A stretch of 64,000 bases of DNA from Acanthacorydalis orientalis. Its lineage: Eukaryota; Arthropoda; Insecta; Megaloptera; Corydalidae. The position numbers and the translations under genes were made by a program. The notes below the pieces were generated by a model. The model did no database searches and had not been told where the DNA came from. It was given only the letters and a program-made list of their open reading frames with translations. The stretch covers positions 19,294,154 through 19,358,153 of the forward strand of contig CM068317.1 in the NCBI GenBank assembly GCA_034766995.1, read 5' to 3'. Of the stretch, positions 44,326-56,713 are shown piece after piece (within the stretch, counting starts at the first letter, position 1; each line of letters begins with the position of its first letter).

Positions 44326-44691
44326 TATTAGGTACTGAAATAGATCGAAATGATATATTTTAGATTATATTATTACCAAATATTTGTTATTTCAATACTT
44401 GTTTGAATTATAAATAGGTGGTAATGATTGGGGTTTTAAATTTGAAAAATGTAGGGGAGGAATTGAGCTATAAACCCATTTTTATTTACTGTTGTTTGTG
44501 CACAAGCGATTGTTGGACTTGTTGCAGTGTCATTGAAAAAGTAGGTCACTGTGAGCCAATATACATCATTTTTCAGAATGATAACCGCAAGTGATATTTT
44601 CATGAATTGTTTAGAAACGTTAACATCAATTTTTGTTTCTAAAGTATTTTTGAATTATTTTGATGAAATCAGATTCAGTAAAAAACAACAG

Positions 44692-45405
<714 letters not shown>

Positions 45406-45941
45406 CTTCCATTACCAATTGTCGAAGTGGACGCTAAAATGTGTTTTCAAGATTTTCGAAAACGAAATGTATACATTATTATTTTACTTTGTTGGTAAAA
45501 TATATATCATTTGAGAATTTTGAAATTTTTTTCAATCAAAGTGATTTCATATATTTTATATTTTTGTTATAAAATGAAATTATTTAATTTTAATCCAATT
45601 CATAAAAAAAACAATCTACTAATAAAAAAGAATGAAAATATATTCCTTTGATACCAACATTTGAAAACAATGAACCAATGACAGTAGTGACATTGATTCA
45701 GTAAGAGTATTGCTGTTTCATTTATTTACATTTAGTTGATACGATTTTTGGTCTATTCAATACTACAAATGTGAGGGAAACAATGTATGATTGTTATTAT
45801 TTGTTTTGAACACAACAGAAAATATGAGAACACTTAAAAATTTCGTCATATATAATTAGTGTTGAATAATAATATTTCTTTTAAATCGATTTTAAAATAA
45901 TTACAGCATATTTATATTCCATTGTTCTAAAACACATGGAA
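45406..45941. other. AT-rich stretch, no gene seen
   Basis: No recognisable signal between the two mariner remnants. Confidence 0.5.
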
Positions 45942-45943
45942 TA

Positions 45944-46805
45944 CGAGGATCGTTTGATAAGTACGGTAAAAAGCAAGTTGAATACCGTTTTTTGAAAAAA
46001 AAAAGATTTTATTTAACAACATAGTCTTCATTGTGAGCTGTACACTTGATCTAACGAGTTTCCAATTTTTTCAAACATCTCGTCGGAAAAGTAGCTTTTC
46101 TTAAGGTCTGCAAAATAAGTATTGACAGTGGCGATGACATCCTTATTAGAGGAGAATTTTTTCCCATCGAGCCAAATTTTCAAGTTTAGGAAGAAGAAGT
46201 CGTACTGGGCCAAGTCTGGAAAATATGTTGGATAAGGAATCAGTTCGAAGCCTAATTCGTGCAATTTTGCCATTGCGATGGTTGATTTGTGGACCGGCAC
46301 TGTTGTCCTGGTGAAAGAGCACTTTTTTGTGGGTCAATCTTGGTCATTTTTGTTCTTTCAAACGGTTCAATAATGTTGCATAATAGGCTCTTGTTATATT
46401 TTTTCCCTTCATTAAGTAGTCGATAAGGATGATTCCTTCAGAATCCCAAATAACAGTGGCTATCACCTTTCCAGCCGACCAAACGGTCTTCGCCTTGTTT
46501 GTCGCACTTTCGCTAGTCGTTGTCCACTGCTTTGACTGAAGATTCGACTCAGGTGTGTAGTGGTGGATCCATGTTTCATCCACGGCGACGAATCAACGCA
46601 AAAAGGCTTACTCGTTTTTTTTCCATTTTTACGGCAACTGCTACAATGCTCGCTACAAACATCTGTGGAATGTGAACAACGCGTCGTTTCTGGATGAAAT
46701 TTCACCTATGCTAATTTGAAAAGTGATATTTGATAGCAGTGACGTTACCAAATGAATGGTGACGTCATATCATAGAAATTTACTAATCTTATCAAACGAC
46801 TCTCG
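45944..46805 (-). mobile_element. deleted irritans-like mariner, 862 bp (subfamily C)
   Basis: TA at 45942-45943 and 46806-46807. Left end CGAGGATCGTTTGATAAGTA; right end, inverted, CGAGAGTCGTTTGATAAGAT. The minus strand keeps the leader and the first few codons (MEKKRV, near 46600-46625), then jumps to the region around the first catalytic residue: the whole DNA-binding domain is missing. The same junction is seen in the element at 52431. Confidence 0.9.
46040..46583 (-). pseudogene. irritans-like mariner catalytic domain remnant
   Basis: Frame 46344-46583: MDETWIHHYTPESNLQSKQW (first aspartate), AGKVIATVIWDSEGIILIDY, LMKGKNITRAYYATLLNRLK. A frameshift or stop near 46340 precedes KVLFHQDNSA (second aspartate), and another leads to HELGFELIPYPTYFPDLAQY then DFFF (third aspartate) in the frame 46028-46300. 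The conserved LDGKKFSSNKDVIATVNTYF tail follows. Helix-turn-helix domains absent; disabled by at least two frameshifts. Confidence 0.85.
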
Positions 46806-46807
46806 TA

Positions 46808-48135
46808 GATGATGAATTACTTAAATAAGTATAAAGTTCGTGTGATGCGAAAAAGGTAGATTCGTCGTGTTTAAAATTCCCTTTTGGACAGACAGTTAAT
46901 AATTTTTATTTGATAAAAACCAATAGAATCGCATATAACACGCTCTCAACTCTATTTGAAACCAATAATTTTGGAGAATAACTCTTGTATTGTTTTTAGA
47001 TCATTTGCTTCTAATACATCGGATTTGATTTCTTTGGTAAATAATATCTCCTCTTAAAAATTTGATATTTTACTCAGGTAATACTTTGCAAAACCTAGTC
47101 TCTTATTTAAATTAATTTTACTTGAACTGATTTAAATGTTAGAATATTGAATATACACCTTATCATAGTTATTTTTTAGAATTTATGACATTTCAACGAT
47201 TACATGATTAAATGTTTCTGTAAATTAAATTCGATTGAAATAATTTATGAAATGGATATAATTTATCTCAAGTACTGGATTTAATTTATGCTTCTCGGTA
47301 TATTATTTCAATTTCTAGTACAAAACAATTTAAACACAAGTATATTGACATCAATAAATGCATAATGCTATTTGTAGTAATCTGAATACTAATGATGAAA
47401 CAATTTTGTAAAAATATTATAGAAGTAATTTCAATAATTGTTTAAATGAAATATGACGTTTGTTTTAATTAAATTCGGCGAATACGATTGCATTTATAAT
47501 ACTTGTAATCATTACAGAGAACTGATAATGGTTTTATCTCAAACACACACGTGTGTATGAAATCAATTTTCAAACATACACCTATTTTTGATTAAATATA
47601 AAAACGTACAAGGTACCTAAAACGTCATTGATAATTGAACTACGTGAATAATTGTGAAATAATCGCCATTACTGCGTAACATTGAAATTAAAAGATAAGA
47701 GTGACGATTTAAAAATTGAGACGCAGTTTGATAAAAACCCGTACATATGTACTTTGATGCAGCGGATGTAAGTTCCGATCAGTATAATTTTTTTGATGTG
47801 TTTTATGGGTTTTTTTTGTTATTGGAGTTTTTTTTAAGAGTCATTTATTTCCTTTTAATTAAATAATTTACAAGTACAATCGCATTTATTTCATCAAAAT
47901 TTATAAAGTCATAAACAAATCAATGAATTGAATAGAAATTACATTTAACTCAAATAATAAGTGCTGAATGATTGTAATTTGTTGAATGATTTTAATAAAA
48001 TACTATAATAGTCATGAATATACAAAATATATTATTGAGAGGAAAAACGTAGTAAAAAAATTTTTGATAAAGTATTAGTTTACAAAGGAACAAAATACTA
48101 TTAAAAATACTATTAACATTTTTTAAAGTTAATTA
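46808..48135. other. AT-rich stretch; source of a duplicated 133-bp segment
   Basis: No gene seen. Positions 47556-47688 are duplicated inside the neighbouring mariner (see 48750-48882). Confidence 0.6.
47556..47688 (+). repeat. 133-bp direct repeat, outer copy
   Basis: Matches 48750-48882 base for base at a constant offset of 1194, with about eight mismatches and no gap (for example AACGTACAAGGTACCTAAAA in both). Confidence 0.9.
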
Positions 48136-48239
48136 TATTAGGTTGGTAGAAAAATAATTGCGGTTTATGCGCTTCAAATTAATATACATTTTTCTCAGCA
48201 TAGAATTAATTTTATTAATCAAAAATAAGGACAATTAGA

Positions 48240-49450
48240 GTAGACACATTTTTACCAATTAATTACATGTTTATTTATTCTGGTGATGTAAAATTCCGAA
48301 GTTCTGGAGTTGATAAAATCTCGAAATGCACTTTTGGTGTCAGCTTAGTCGTGGAAGACCTTATCCTGTAAGAAGTTGTCGAAGTACTTAAATAAGTGAT
48401 ATGATATGTGATATGATAATCTGTTGGCAATATGTCTGGTGAGTGGTGGATGAGACAATATTCATTGATCAATTCGTTCAACTTTTGGAGACCCAATCGT
48501 GCGACGTAGGGTCGTGCATTGTCATGAAACAGGAGTGAACCATTTCGGTTGACCAGTGCGGGGACGTCGCAGTTCTTGGTGCATTTTATCGATTTGTTGA
48601 CAATAACTCTCAGCTATAATACCCAGGATTCAAAAAAATGTAGTGGATTATATTGAACTCAGACCACCAAACAGTTACTATAATTTTCTTTTGGTATAGT
48701 TTCAGTTTCGCGAAATTCTTTGGGGCTTCAATTTTCATAAACATATGTATATGAAATCAATTTTGAAACATACACCTATTTTTGATGAAATATAATAACG
48801 TACAAGGTACCTAAAACGTCATTGGTAATTGAACTACGTGAATAGTTGTGAAATAATCGCAATTACTGCGTAATATTGAATTTAATGTGGCAGATTGTAT
48901 GGAGCAGATCATATGATCAGACCGATTTCGGTCTTAAAAGAGCCATTTTTCGTCGCACGTTACAATACGATCAAGAAATGGACCGTTCTGTTGGGAAAAA
49001 GAAGCGTGGAACGAAACGATTTTCGTCCAATTTGTGCGGCACCCATTTGTCATTTTTTTTATTTTTCTAGATATTTTAAATAGTCCAGAACTATTAGATG
49101 ACTAACGTTTAACTCTTGTACAAGCTCTCGAATTGTTGTGGGTGGTTCTGAATCAACTAATGTCTTCAACTGAAGACATTAGTTAAATTAGACTAAGATT
49201 CCAGAATTCATATCGACTAACTAGTCGTTATGAATTGACGAAAAATGTCTGCGACTTTCTTCATCTTCAAGATTCTTGTCTTCAGTACGAAATTTTTGGA
49301 ACCACTATTACACTGTACGTTCCTTAACAGCACCTACACCAAAAGCATCGTTTATTTTAAGAGCAGTTTCTGCTGCTTTAACACCCATTTTGAACTCATA
49401 CAAAAAATGCTCTTGTTTACTTCTTTTTCAACTTTAATTGAATGCCCTGT
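48240..49450 (-). pseudogene. mariner transposase pseudogene (cecropia-like)
   Basis: Minus strand. The DNA-binding part lies at about 49130-49450 (YEFKMGVKAAETALKINDAF-like reading, then a helix carrying LVDSEPPTTIRELVQE) in mutated frames. A catalytic block around 48895-49020 corresponds to the ...VTCDEKW region. The HDNARPYVARLGLQKLNELI and HHSPDILPTDYHIT blocks (second and third aspartates) lie near 48420-48525. Many frameshifts, a tandem 9-bp duplication near 48400 and the insertion at 48750-48882 disable it. Confidence 0.65.
48750..48882 (+). repeat. 133-bp direct repeat, copy inside mariner
   Basis: Interrupts the transposase coding sequence of the mariner 48138-49614; source or sister copy at 47556-47688, outside the element's left end. 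Roughly 94% identical. Confidence 0.9.
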
Positions 49451-49616
49451 TTGAAGTAAAATTAATAAAAAAAAAACAAAGTCGATTTTATGAAAACATA
49501 GATCGAAAAATACATTTTAAAGTTATATTAATATGAATACGATGAAATAACACGTAAAAAAAATCAAGGTTAGAATTCAGAAAAAAAATCGCCATTATTT
49601 TCTTACCAATATAATA

Positions 49617-50161
49617 GTTTATTAGTTGAAGAATACACAAAATTACTCAAACCAAATTCTCTAAATTTTTCTTCGTTCTGAAAATAAAAATAGTCTAATC
49701 TCAATTTTATGTTACAAACTAATTATTATCATAAACGAGTTTAACTTTTGCTGCAAACTCTCTTAGACCAGATTTCGATAAGAGATGAAAAATAGGTTAA
49801 TTACAATATAATAGTGTTAAGCGTAAAAGAGAATGAACTAATTAGGGCAGTGACTAAATGAGGCAGGTTGTCTTGCTTCATGAAATGTTTAAAGTTTTCA
49901 ATGGGATTTTAAAAGAGCTATTCATGTCGAGTTGTTGCCACCAAACAAGTAAATTGACTAATCGAAGAATATATTGTACACTGTATTATCGCTTTAATAG
50001 AGATAATTAGAGAGGTTTTTGATATTATCAACGTTTGTTAAATTCAAATATTGTTATATGAAACCAAATAGTATATACATAAAACCAAGACTCCGTTATA
50101 TATATATATATATATATATATATACTGCATATATATTACATATATATATATATATACTGCA

Positions 50162-50199
<38 letters not shown>

Positions 50200-50765
50200 T
50201 ACATATCATGCATTAATATATAAATATACATTACTCATTTATTTCTTATTATAAAAAAAATGAACACAGGTTTTATTTAGACATCATTTTATTCGTCTTT
50301 AATATTCTCATTTTCGATAAAAGGTGGAAAATATTTACCGAGGCTCTGCTAGGGTAATGTTTAAAGCTCGACTAATTGGATAGCAGAAAGAATTAAATTT
50401 TACTCGTGTTTTAGAAGTTTAGTTCCGATCGTTAATAAATTTCATGAAAGTTTATAAATGGGAGCAATACGGCTGAATTTCGCGATTAGATGAGGAGTCG
50501 ATAAAGGTCGTCAATATGAAAACTTAATGCAGATAGCAATTATTTTAAAAATTGATGGGTTTTCATCTTTATCATCATTGCCGTCTTTATCCATTTTGTT
50601 AAGAGCCAAGGATTCTTCAACTATCTTTTTTCTTTCATTATTCGATATCTAATATCATCCCTTTAGACACTGTAAGGCATGTCTTTACTATTATGGAAAA
50701 ATACTGACATATCGACTAGAGAATAGCGAAGAGTAATGAAAAAATGAATCGCTTAAATCTGAAAG
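49617..50765. other. AT-rich stretch with TA tract
   Basis: No gene seen; TA tract at 50097-50195. Confidence 0.6.
50097..50195. repeat. (TA)n with TGCATATATAT interruptions
   Basis: TA array with two copies of an ACTGCATATATATTA interruption. Confidence 0.95.
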
Positions 50766-50767
50766 TA

Positions 50768-51079
50768 TTAGGTTGGCAGAAAAACAATTATGATTTTTGT
50801 TTTCTGGGTACTAACCTTACTTTTTTTTAATGAAAGTGTCATTTCATCGTGTTCATGTTAATATCATTTTAAAGTGCATTTTCGGTCTGTATTTTGGTAA
50901 CATCGACTTTGGTTTTATTATTAATTTTGGATCAAATAGGGCTATTGAATTAAAGACAGAGAAGAAGCAATTAAGAACATTTTTTTTGTACGAGTTCAAA
51001 ATTGGTAGTAAAGCAGCAGAAACTGAAAATGTATATGAATTTGTAGGTCATAAACCGTAATTAATTTTCTAGAGCCTAA
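50768..51079 (+). mobile_element. deleted mariner, cecropia-like, 312 bp (subfamily B)
   Basis: TA at 50766-50767 and 51080-51081. Left end TTAGGTTGGCAGAAAAACAA; right end, inverted, TTAGGCTCTAGAAAATTAAT. The leader matches the element at 13744 closely. The frame 50830-51060 contains FLYEFKIGSKAAETE, the start of the helix-turn-helix, fused directly to the 3' end NVYEFVGHKP. This is a larger deletion with a different junction from those at 13744 and 21252. Confidence 0.85.
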
Positions 51080-51274
51080 TATTATTTAATCTTTTTTGGT
51101 TGTGGTAATAGCAAAAAACAATGACAATCCATTAGTTGCCTTTTAGAAAAAAATATTATGGTAAAGTTTCATGGGTTCGGCTCCTTTTACAGTATATTTA
51201 AATGGATTTAATTATTTTTCTTTCAGTCGTATTTTATAAAAAGATTAAAGTTAATATTAAAAAAATCAAAGTTC

Positions 51275-51792
51275 ATTTTGTCTGCAAGAGAGGTTATGGT
51301 TTTCATTTTCTCAGAGATTATCTAGATATTGCAGATTGATGATCTTCCAAAAGGTGAAGCGATGACAAAATAATATGTTATCCTTTTAGATCAATTGAAT
51401 CCAAAAGTTCCAAAGATACTGAGTATATTAAAGAAAAAAATATTTTTTTGCACGCTTCCTTTTTTATGACAAAAGTCGTCCAATTGAAGTATGATTTGCT
51501 GCTCCATTAGTTGTATTAATTTAGGTTCGTTTGGATTCCATCTACTCTTAAACCTCAAAAAAATCCTTAGTGGCAAGCGATTTTCTTCAACTGATGGATT
51601 CAAAGCCGTTATAAACACCTATGTGAGGGCCTTGAAGAATTAGGCTTATGGGATAGAATAACCACACTAGAATATCAATGTACAAAGTGTGTTAAATTTT
51701 AGAAAGATATTGAAAAATAAAAGCAATTACAAAAAAAATACTTAATATAACTTTTTATTATCAGGTTGTCAAATTTTCAAATTACCCTCTTG
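51275..51792 (+). mobile_element. mariner 3' fragment (irritans-like)
   Basis: The right end, read inverted, is CAAGAGGGTAATTTGAAAAT followed by TA at 51793-51794, similar to the element ending at 57804. Plus-strand remnants in several frames: KVPKILSILKKKIFF, FYDKSRPIEV, SGKRFSSTDGFKAVINTYVR-like and TTLEYQCTKCVKF. Both the N-terminal half and left TIR are missing. The open frame on the opposite strand (51391-51618) is a shadow. Confidence 0.6.
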
Positions 51793-51794
51793 TA

Positions 51795-52428
51795 TTTTAA
51801 TACAACTAAATGTTAGTTAATTTTTGTTTTAAAATGTTTATTCATCATATTATAAAACTTTTAAAGATAAATTAAAAATTATCATTTTTTGATATTTGTA
51901 TATTGCGTATTAGTTTACTAAAAACGTTTTCATCAATTTATAAATGTAAACATATAACTGTAAGTAACCTACAAAAAATGATAAAAGTGTGTATCATCCC
52001 CGAAACCAATCAATAGATTAAATAGATAACATCACAAAACGTTTAGTCAAGTGAAAGTGACCTTTAGTTAATACTCATAACATGTCAGATATTAAAAAAA
52101 TGTATTAACAAATCTTGTTTGACTCTACTATGTAATCAGAAATGACCTTTGGTCTATTAAAAAGTCAATATCCAAATAAGGTCATTTTAATTGTAAATTA
52201 TCTACACTGTGACTGAAGCCCTTGTGAAAAATCTTGACGGTTTGTCTCTATAAATAGATTGGAAATTAATTAAAAACGCTATTCTAATTACAATGCAAGG
52301 TAAATATTGACATCATAATTTGCATATAATCACTAATTAAATTCGAACACGATTTTGTACGAAAATGAAACATCGATTGATGAATTTTATGTTGTTTACT
52401 AATTTTTAGAAAAAAATGGATTTATATA
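51795..52428. other. AT-rich stretch, no gene seen
   Basis: No recognisable coding or transposon sequence. Confidence 0.6.
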
Positions 52429-52430
52429 TA

Positions 52431-52800
52431 TGCGTGGGTTGTTTGGTAAGTTTGGTAAATTTCTATGATGTGGCGCCACCACTCATTTGGTAATGTCACG
52501 GCTATCAAGTGTCACTTTTCAAATTAGCATAGGTAAAATTTCAGCCAGAAGCGACGCGTTGTTCACGTTCTATAGATATTTGAAGCGAGCATTGTTGCAG
52601 TTACCTCAAAAATGAAAAAAAAACGAGCAGGGTTTTTTTCGACGATTCGTTACCATGGATAGAACATGGATCGACTATTGCACACCTGAGTCGAACCAGC
52701 AGTCAAAGCAGTGGACAATGACTGGTGAAAGTGCACTGAAGAAAGCGAAGATCGATTTGTCGTCTAAGAAGGTGATGAAGACGTGTTTTGGCGTCGTATA
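52431..52800 (+). mobile_element. deleted irritans-like mariner, right end lost (subfamily C)
   Basis: Starts TGCGTGGGTTGTTTGGTAAG after TA (52429-52430). The leader is closely similar to that of the element 45944-46805. After MKKKRA the same deletion removes the DNA-binding domain and joins to MDRTWIDYCTPESNQQSKQW (MDETWIHHYTPE in the family; the catalytic D is kept but the following E is R). The mariner similarity stops near SSKKVMKT at about 52785; neither the rest of the catalytic domain nor a right TIR is present. Confidence 0.8.
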
Positions 52801-52949
52801 TTGTAAAACAGATTGTGGATTTATTGTTTTGAACAAAAAAAAAGTTTCTAATTTTCCAACACAAAATGGTGGACTAACAACACCCTCACATTAACACATC
52901 AAACAACATCTTCACCCTCATCTTTCAGAAGAATACATACGTTATTGAA

Positions 52950-53960
52950 TGTTGTTTCATTTTTAATCTGGATTTAATGCAATAAACGCAACAAAAAAAT
53001 GTGATATCTATGAGAACGTTCTGAAGATCAATAAATTTCAACGTTGGTTTAGAAAATTTGCCAGTGGTGACTTTTACTTGATAGTATTCGAAGAGGGTAA
53101 CCTACTTAATTCGATAATAATGTTTTAAAATCATTGGCTGAGTCGGATCCAGGATTTACCGTGCAAGAAATGGATGACACACTTGGGGCCAGTTGGTTGA
53201 CAGTGCAAAGACACCTTCATGAAATCGGAAAGATATTTAAGTAAGGCATGTAGAATCCACATCAATTGTCGAATATAAAAAAAGATCAACGACAAACAAT
53301 TTGCACATTGTTATTGATTAGCCAATGAAGTGATACATTTTTTGACAGAATCGTCACCGTTTATGAGAAATGGGTCCTATACAGCAATTTCAAATACTCC
53401 AATCAATGACTTTCTCTGAACGAACCAGCTATACCCATACCTAAATTAGGCCTAACATTGAAAAACTTGCCATTGTGCATTTTGTGTGATTGCACTGGTA
53501 TAATTCATGTTTGAGTTGCTAAAATTGGGTGAAACAATTATCGATGATGATTATTGTCAACAATTAGAACGGTTATATAACGAATTGTTGAAAAAACGAT
53601 TGGCTCTGGTTGATAGAAAACACGTCATACTACAACATGATAATGCTAGACCTCATGTAACAAAAACAACCCAAAAAAAAATAAAGCAGCTTAACTGGGA
53701 AGTTTTACCGCAACCACCGTATTCACCCGATATTATGCGACCGGATTATCATTTATTTAGATCTATGTAACATTCCCTCAAAAACAAAAAGTGTTGATAT
53801 GTCAATGATGTCTAAGTTCACCTCGAATCATATTTTTTATCACAACCAGGATATTTTTATATGAGAGGAATTCAAAATTTACAAAATAGATGGAAAAAGG
53901 TCATCGATAATGATAACGAAAATGTAATTGATTAGAAAATAATAAAAAATGGACTCGTGT
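52950..53960 (+). pseudogene. mariner transposase pseudogene, ends unclear
   Basis: A separate decayed mariner. KFQRWFRKFASGDFYL (helix-turn-helix linker) lies near 53035-53085, and a block matching the second helix-turn-helix (EMDDTLGASWLTVQRHLHEI) near 53165-53225. The frame 53507-53770 has LLKLGETIIDDDYCQQLERL, HVILQHDNARPHVTK (second aspartate) and PQPPYSPDIMRPDYHLFRSM (third aspartate, DD34D spacing). The tail reads NRWKKVIDNDNENVID near 53890-53935. TIRs could not be identified; the left part joins the truncated element 52431-52800. Confidence 0.75.
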
Positions 53961-54259
53961 GTGTTTAAATTTAAATAATTGATTACTTATGAATACCCCT
54001 AATAGTAAAGTAGTATAATAGGATGACGAATACTGTACAATATTCGTAAATGATATTCTTAATTCCCTGAGTCTTCAATAGAAACAATTAAAATGTGGTA
54101 GTGGGGATATTTGTTATACATGTATTTTTTTTATAAAACAAAAATAAAATTTTCTTCAAGAATGATATATAACGACTTGACTCCTGTTAGCAAATATATT
54201 GCTTATATGTAAAAATTGCGATATCAGGAATGCATACTTACGTTCTATACAAAGTATAT
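53961..54259. other. AT-rich stretch, nothing recognised
   Basis: No coding or repeat signal apart from a small palindrome GACGAATACTGTACAATATTC near 54023. Confidence 0.5.
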
Positions 54260-54263
54260 TTAA

Positions 54264-54508
54264 CCTTGTCGTCACTAACGGCATACATATGCCTCACTGA
54301 TTTTCAAAAATTCCTGTCAGGGAAATATTTTATATAGTGTATCCACTATAAAATACTGATGGGATAAAACTTCCCAGTACTATATCTTTTATTCAAGATG
54401 TCGGCAAATTCTTGGATAATAATTTTGGCTAATTTTAACTACTCCTTAATGCAATTGACTACCATTGACTGAAATTAATCAAATCAAAAAAAAATCGTAT
54501 TGAAAGGG
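54264..54508. mobile_element. piggyBac-type MITE
   Basis: TTAA at 54260-54263 and 54509-54512. Ends CCTTGTCG and, inverted, CCCTTTCA: short, imperfect. A subterminal palindrome GGCATACATATGCC lies at about 54280-54293. Non-coding, 245 bp. Weaker than the MITE at 231-447 because the TIR match is short. Confidence 0.5.
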
Positions 54509-54635
54509 TTAAATGGAACTGTATTTGTTTAATTAGAATTGCGTTTTTGAATAGGTATCTAAGTGCTAAATGGGATTAAATTGTAAATTAAATTAAATTA
54601 ATGTAATTATAGTTTTTGCCCATTGTAAAATAAAA

Positions 54636-54639
<4 letters not shown>

Positions 54640-54683
<44 letters not shown>
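54640..54683. repeat. (TA)n microsatellite
   Basis: About 44 bp of TA. Confidence 0.95.
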
Positions 54684-54687
<4 letters not shown>

Positions 54688-54893
54688 TTTTCAAAATAAA
54701 ATTAATAGTTATTTATTAGCATAAATAAAAAACAGTATCATATTTTAAAAGTTAAACAAAATAATCGATTAGCTTACTGAATCAAGAATTTTAAAGGCGA
54801 AAATTTAACTTTCACATTTAATTGTAAACAGAAGTTTATTTAATAATTGTTTATTTGATGTCAAAAATAAATAAAATATTTTACAAATAATAA

Positions 54894-54898
<5 letters not shown>

Positions 54899-54925
<27 letters not shown>
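54899..54925. repeat. (TA)n microsatellite
   Basis: TA run at the 3' end of the second LINE fragment. Confidence 0.95.
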
Positions 54926-54928
<3 letters not shown>

Positions 54929-55815
54929 TCATCATCATCATCTTCAGCCCCTGTCAATCCACTGCTGGATAAAGGCCTCTTCCATGATTTTCCATTTTGT
55001 TCGATTCAGTGCCTCTCTTTTCCACATTTTTCCAATAAAGTTTTTAATATCCTTATCCCATCTGTTCATTGGTCTCTTTCTCGGTCTTTTCATATTCCTT
55101 GGTTCCCAGTCAATAATTTCTCTTGTCCATCGGTTGTCTTCTCTTCTTGCGACATGTCCCGCCCATTTCCATTTCAGACTCTTTACTCTTCTTATTATAT
55201 CTGTGACTCCTGTTTGTTTTCGTATCCATTCTATTCTCTTTCTATCTCTTCTTGTTATTCCCAACATGCATCGTTCCATACTTCGTTGTGTTGTTTGGAG
55301 TCTTTGAACTATTTTGGCGTTAAGCACCCATGTTTCGCTGCCGTAGGTAAGGACCGGTAGTATACACTGATCGAATACTTTTTTCTTTAAACAGAGTGGG
55401 ATTGTTGATTTAAATATTGAGGCGTTTCGTCCGAAAGAGCTCCATCCCATTTTTATTCTCCTATTTACTTCTTCCGTGAATGATCCATCTCTGTTGATAA
55501 GCTGGCCTAGATAAACATATTTCGTGACTTCTTCTATTTCCGTTCCTTTTATTTCAATTTTCTTCGGACATACAAACGCATTGAACAGTACTTTTGTCTT
55601 TGTATGATTCATGTTGAGGCCGATTTTTTGACTGGCATCGTTTAGTTCTTCTATTCTCTTTTGCAACTCTTCCGGAGTATTTGCGAAAATAACTATATCA
55701 TCGGCAAACCGGAGATGGCTTAATCTTTCGCCCTTTATCTCGATTCCTTTGTCCTCCCAGTCGAGCGATTTGAATACTTCTTCTAAGGCCGCAGTAAACA
55801 ATTTCGGAGAAATTG

Positions 55816-55820
<5 letters not shown>
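54926..55820 (-). mobile_element. RTE-type LINE fragment, copy 2 (5'-truncated)
   Basis: Minus strand, finishing in TCATCA repeats (54926-54942) next to a TA run, and truncated at 55820 where another TA array begins. About 270 bp longer than copy 1 and still open throughout. Confidence 0.9.
54944..55820 (-). CDS. LINE reverse transcriptase, partial, open frame
   Basis: An uninterrupted frame; its apparent N-terminal ~38 codons come from the adjoining TA/TG repeat and are not real. True homology starts at DAISPKLFTAALEEVF (from the QGD..SP.LF block). It continues through RLSHLRFADDIVIF, whose FADD is the catalytic motif of the RT active site, then GLNMNHTKTKV, YVYLGQLINRDGSFTEEV, LTYGSETWVLNAK, ERCMLGITRRDRKR and KWKWAGHVARREDN, ending FIQQWIDRG and a stop. 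Family: RTE-like endonuclease-reverse transcriptase, which copies LINE RNA at the target site. The endonuclease and first half of the RT are missing, so it is dead on arrival but recent. Confidence 0.9.
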
Positions 55821-55873
<53 letters not shown>

Positions 55874-55875
55874 AT
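55821..55875. repeat. (TA)n / (TG)n microsatellite
   Basis: TA then TG dinucleotides at the 5' truncation point of the LINE. Confidence 0.95.
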
Positions 55876-55879
55876 AAGT

Positions 55880-56364
55880 GTGTGTATATATTTGTATGCA
55901 AAGGTATGAAAGCAAGTCATCTATATTTTGCAACAGATCACCTTATCTGCCAAAACCACATTCAAACAGAAATTACATAACAAGATAATTGAAAGAGAGA
56001 GTGCAAATTATCGAAATGTAAACAAGGTATTGAACTGGATTTGTTTTGATCCTTTGAAATATCTCAGTTGTTAAAGAGTTGTTGATAGTTAGTAATAATA
56101 ATTGTTTAGTTAATTTAAACGTTTTTTCATTGATAATTCTTTTATAAAGTATGTGTGTGGTTTTGGTTTAAACTGGAATGTGGGATTTTTATTATTTAAG
56201 ATAATAATTTTGTAAATACATATTTATGAAATTGATAGCATATTTTTATTAAAGAATTTAGAAATTGTTTTTAAAAAAATATAATCGAATAAAAAATTTA
56301 ATTTCGGATGTGTTTTTAAGCGAATTATTTAAGTTTTATAGGAACCTCTACAGATTACACAATA
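55880..56364. other. AT-rich stretch, no gene seen
   Basis: Nothing recognisable. Confidence 0.5.
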
Positions 56365-56408
56365 TACGAGGGTGATTTGAAAAGTTCACGGTCTAACACA
56401 AAAGTGCC

Positions 56409-56568
56409 CAGTGGTGCGTTATGGGCAAAAAGAACAATTGTCTGGAGCCCCCACCAACAGGAGGGGGTCAAAACATTTTTTATAAACTCATTACTGAAGG
56501 ACAAGACTGTACATGAGGCCCCCTAATTCAAATTTGTCTAAGCCCCATGAAGTTATAACGTGCTACTG
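56409..56568. mobile_element. hAT-like MITE, copy 2 (nested in mariner)
   Basis: Ends CAGTGGTGCGTTATGG and, inverted, CAGTAGCACGTTATAA. Internal sequence (TTTATAAACTCATTACTG and CCTAATTCAAATTT) matches copy 1 at 40655. Flanks AAAGTGCC and TAAATGGC agree at only 5 of 8. It lies just inside the left TIR of the mariner. Confidence 0.75.
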
Positions 56569-56713
56569 TAAATGGCGCAAATATTTTAAATGTTTGTGGC
56601 GTATTATAAAGCGATATCTATCTTATACATAACCTCAAATTCTATAATTAATATATCAAGCAGTTTGTTGCAAACATCAATTTAAATAAAACTCATTTTG
56701 TGCTGTTCTTGAA

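Larger units (their letters stand above)
48138..49614 (-). mobile_element. mariner, cecropia-like (subfamily B), with captured flanking DNA
   Basis: TA at 48136-48137 and 49615-49616. Left end TTAGGTTGGTAGAAAAATAA; right end, inverted, TTATATTGGTAAGAAAATAA. Related to the deleted elements at 13744, 21252 and 50768, but retaining the catalytic region. At 1477 bp it is about 200 bp longer than a normal mariner, largely because of an internal 133-bp copy of DNA found just outside the element. Confidence 0.85.
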
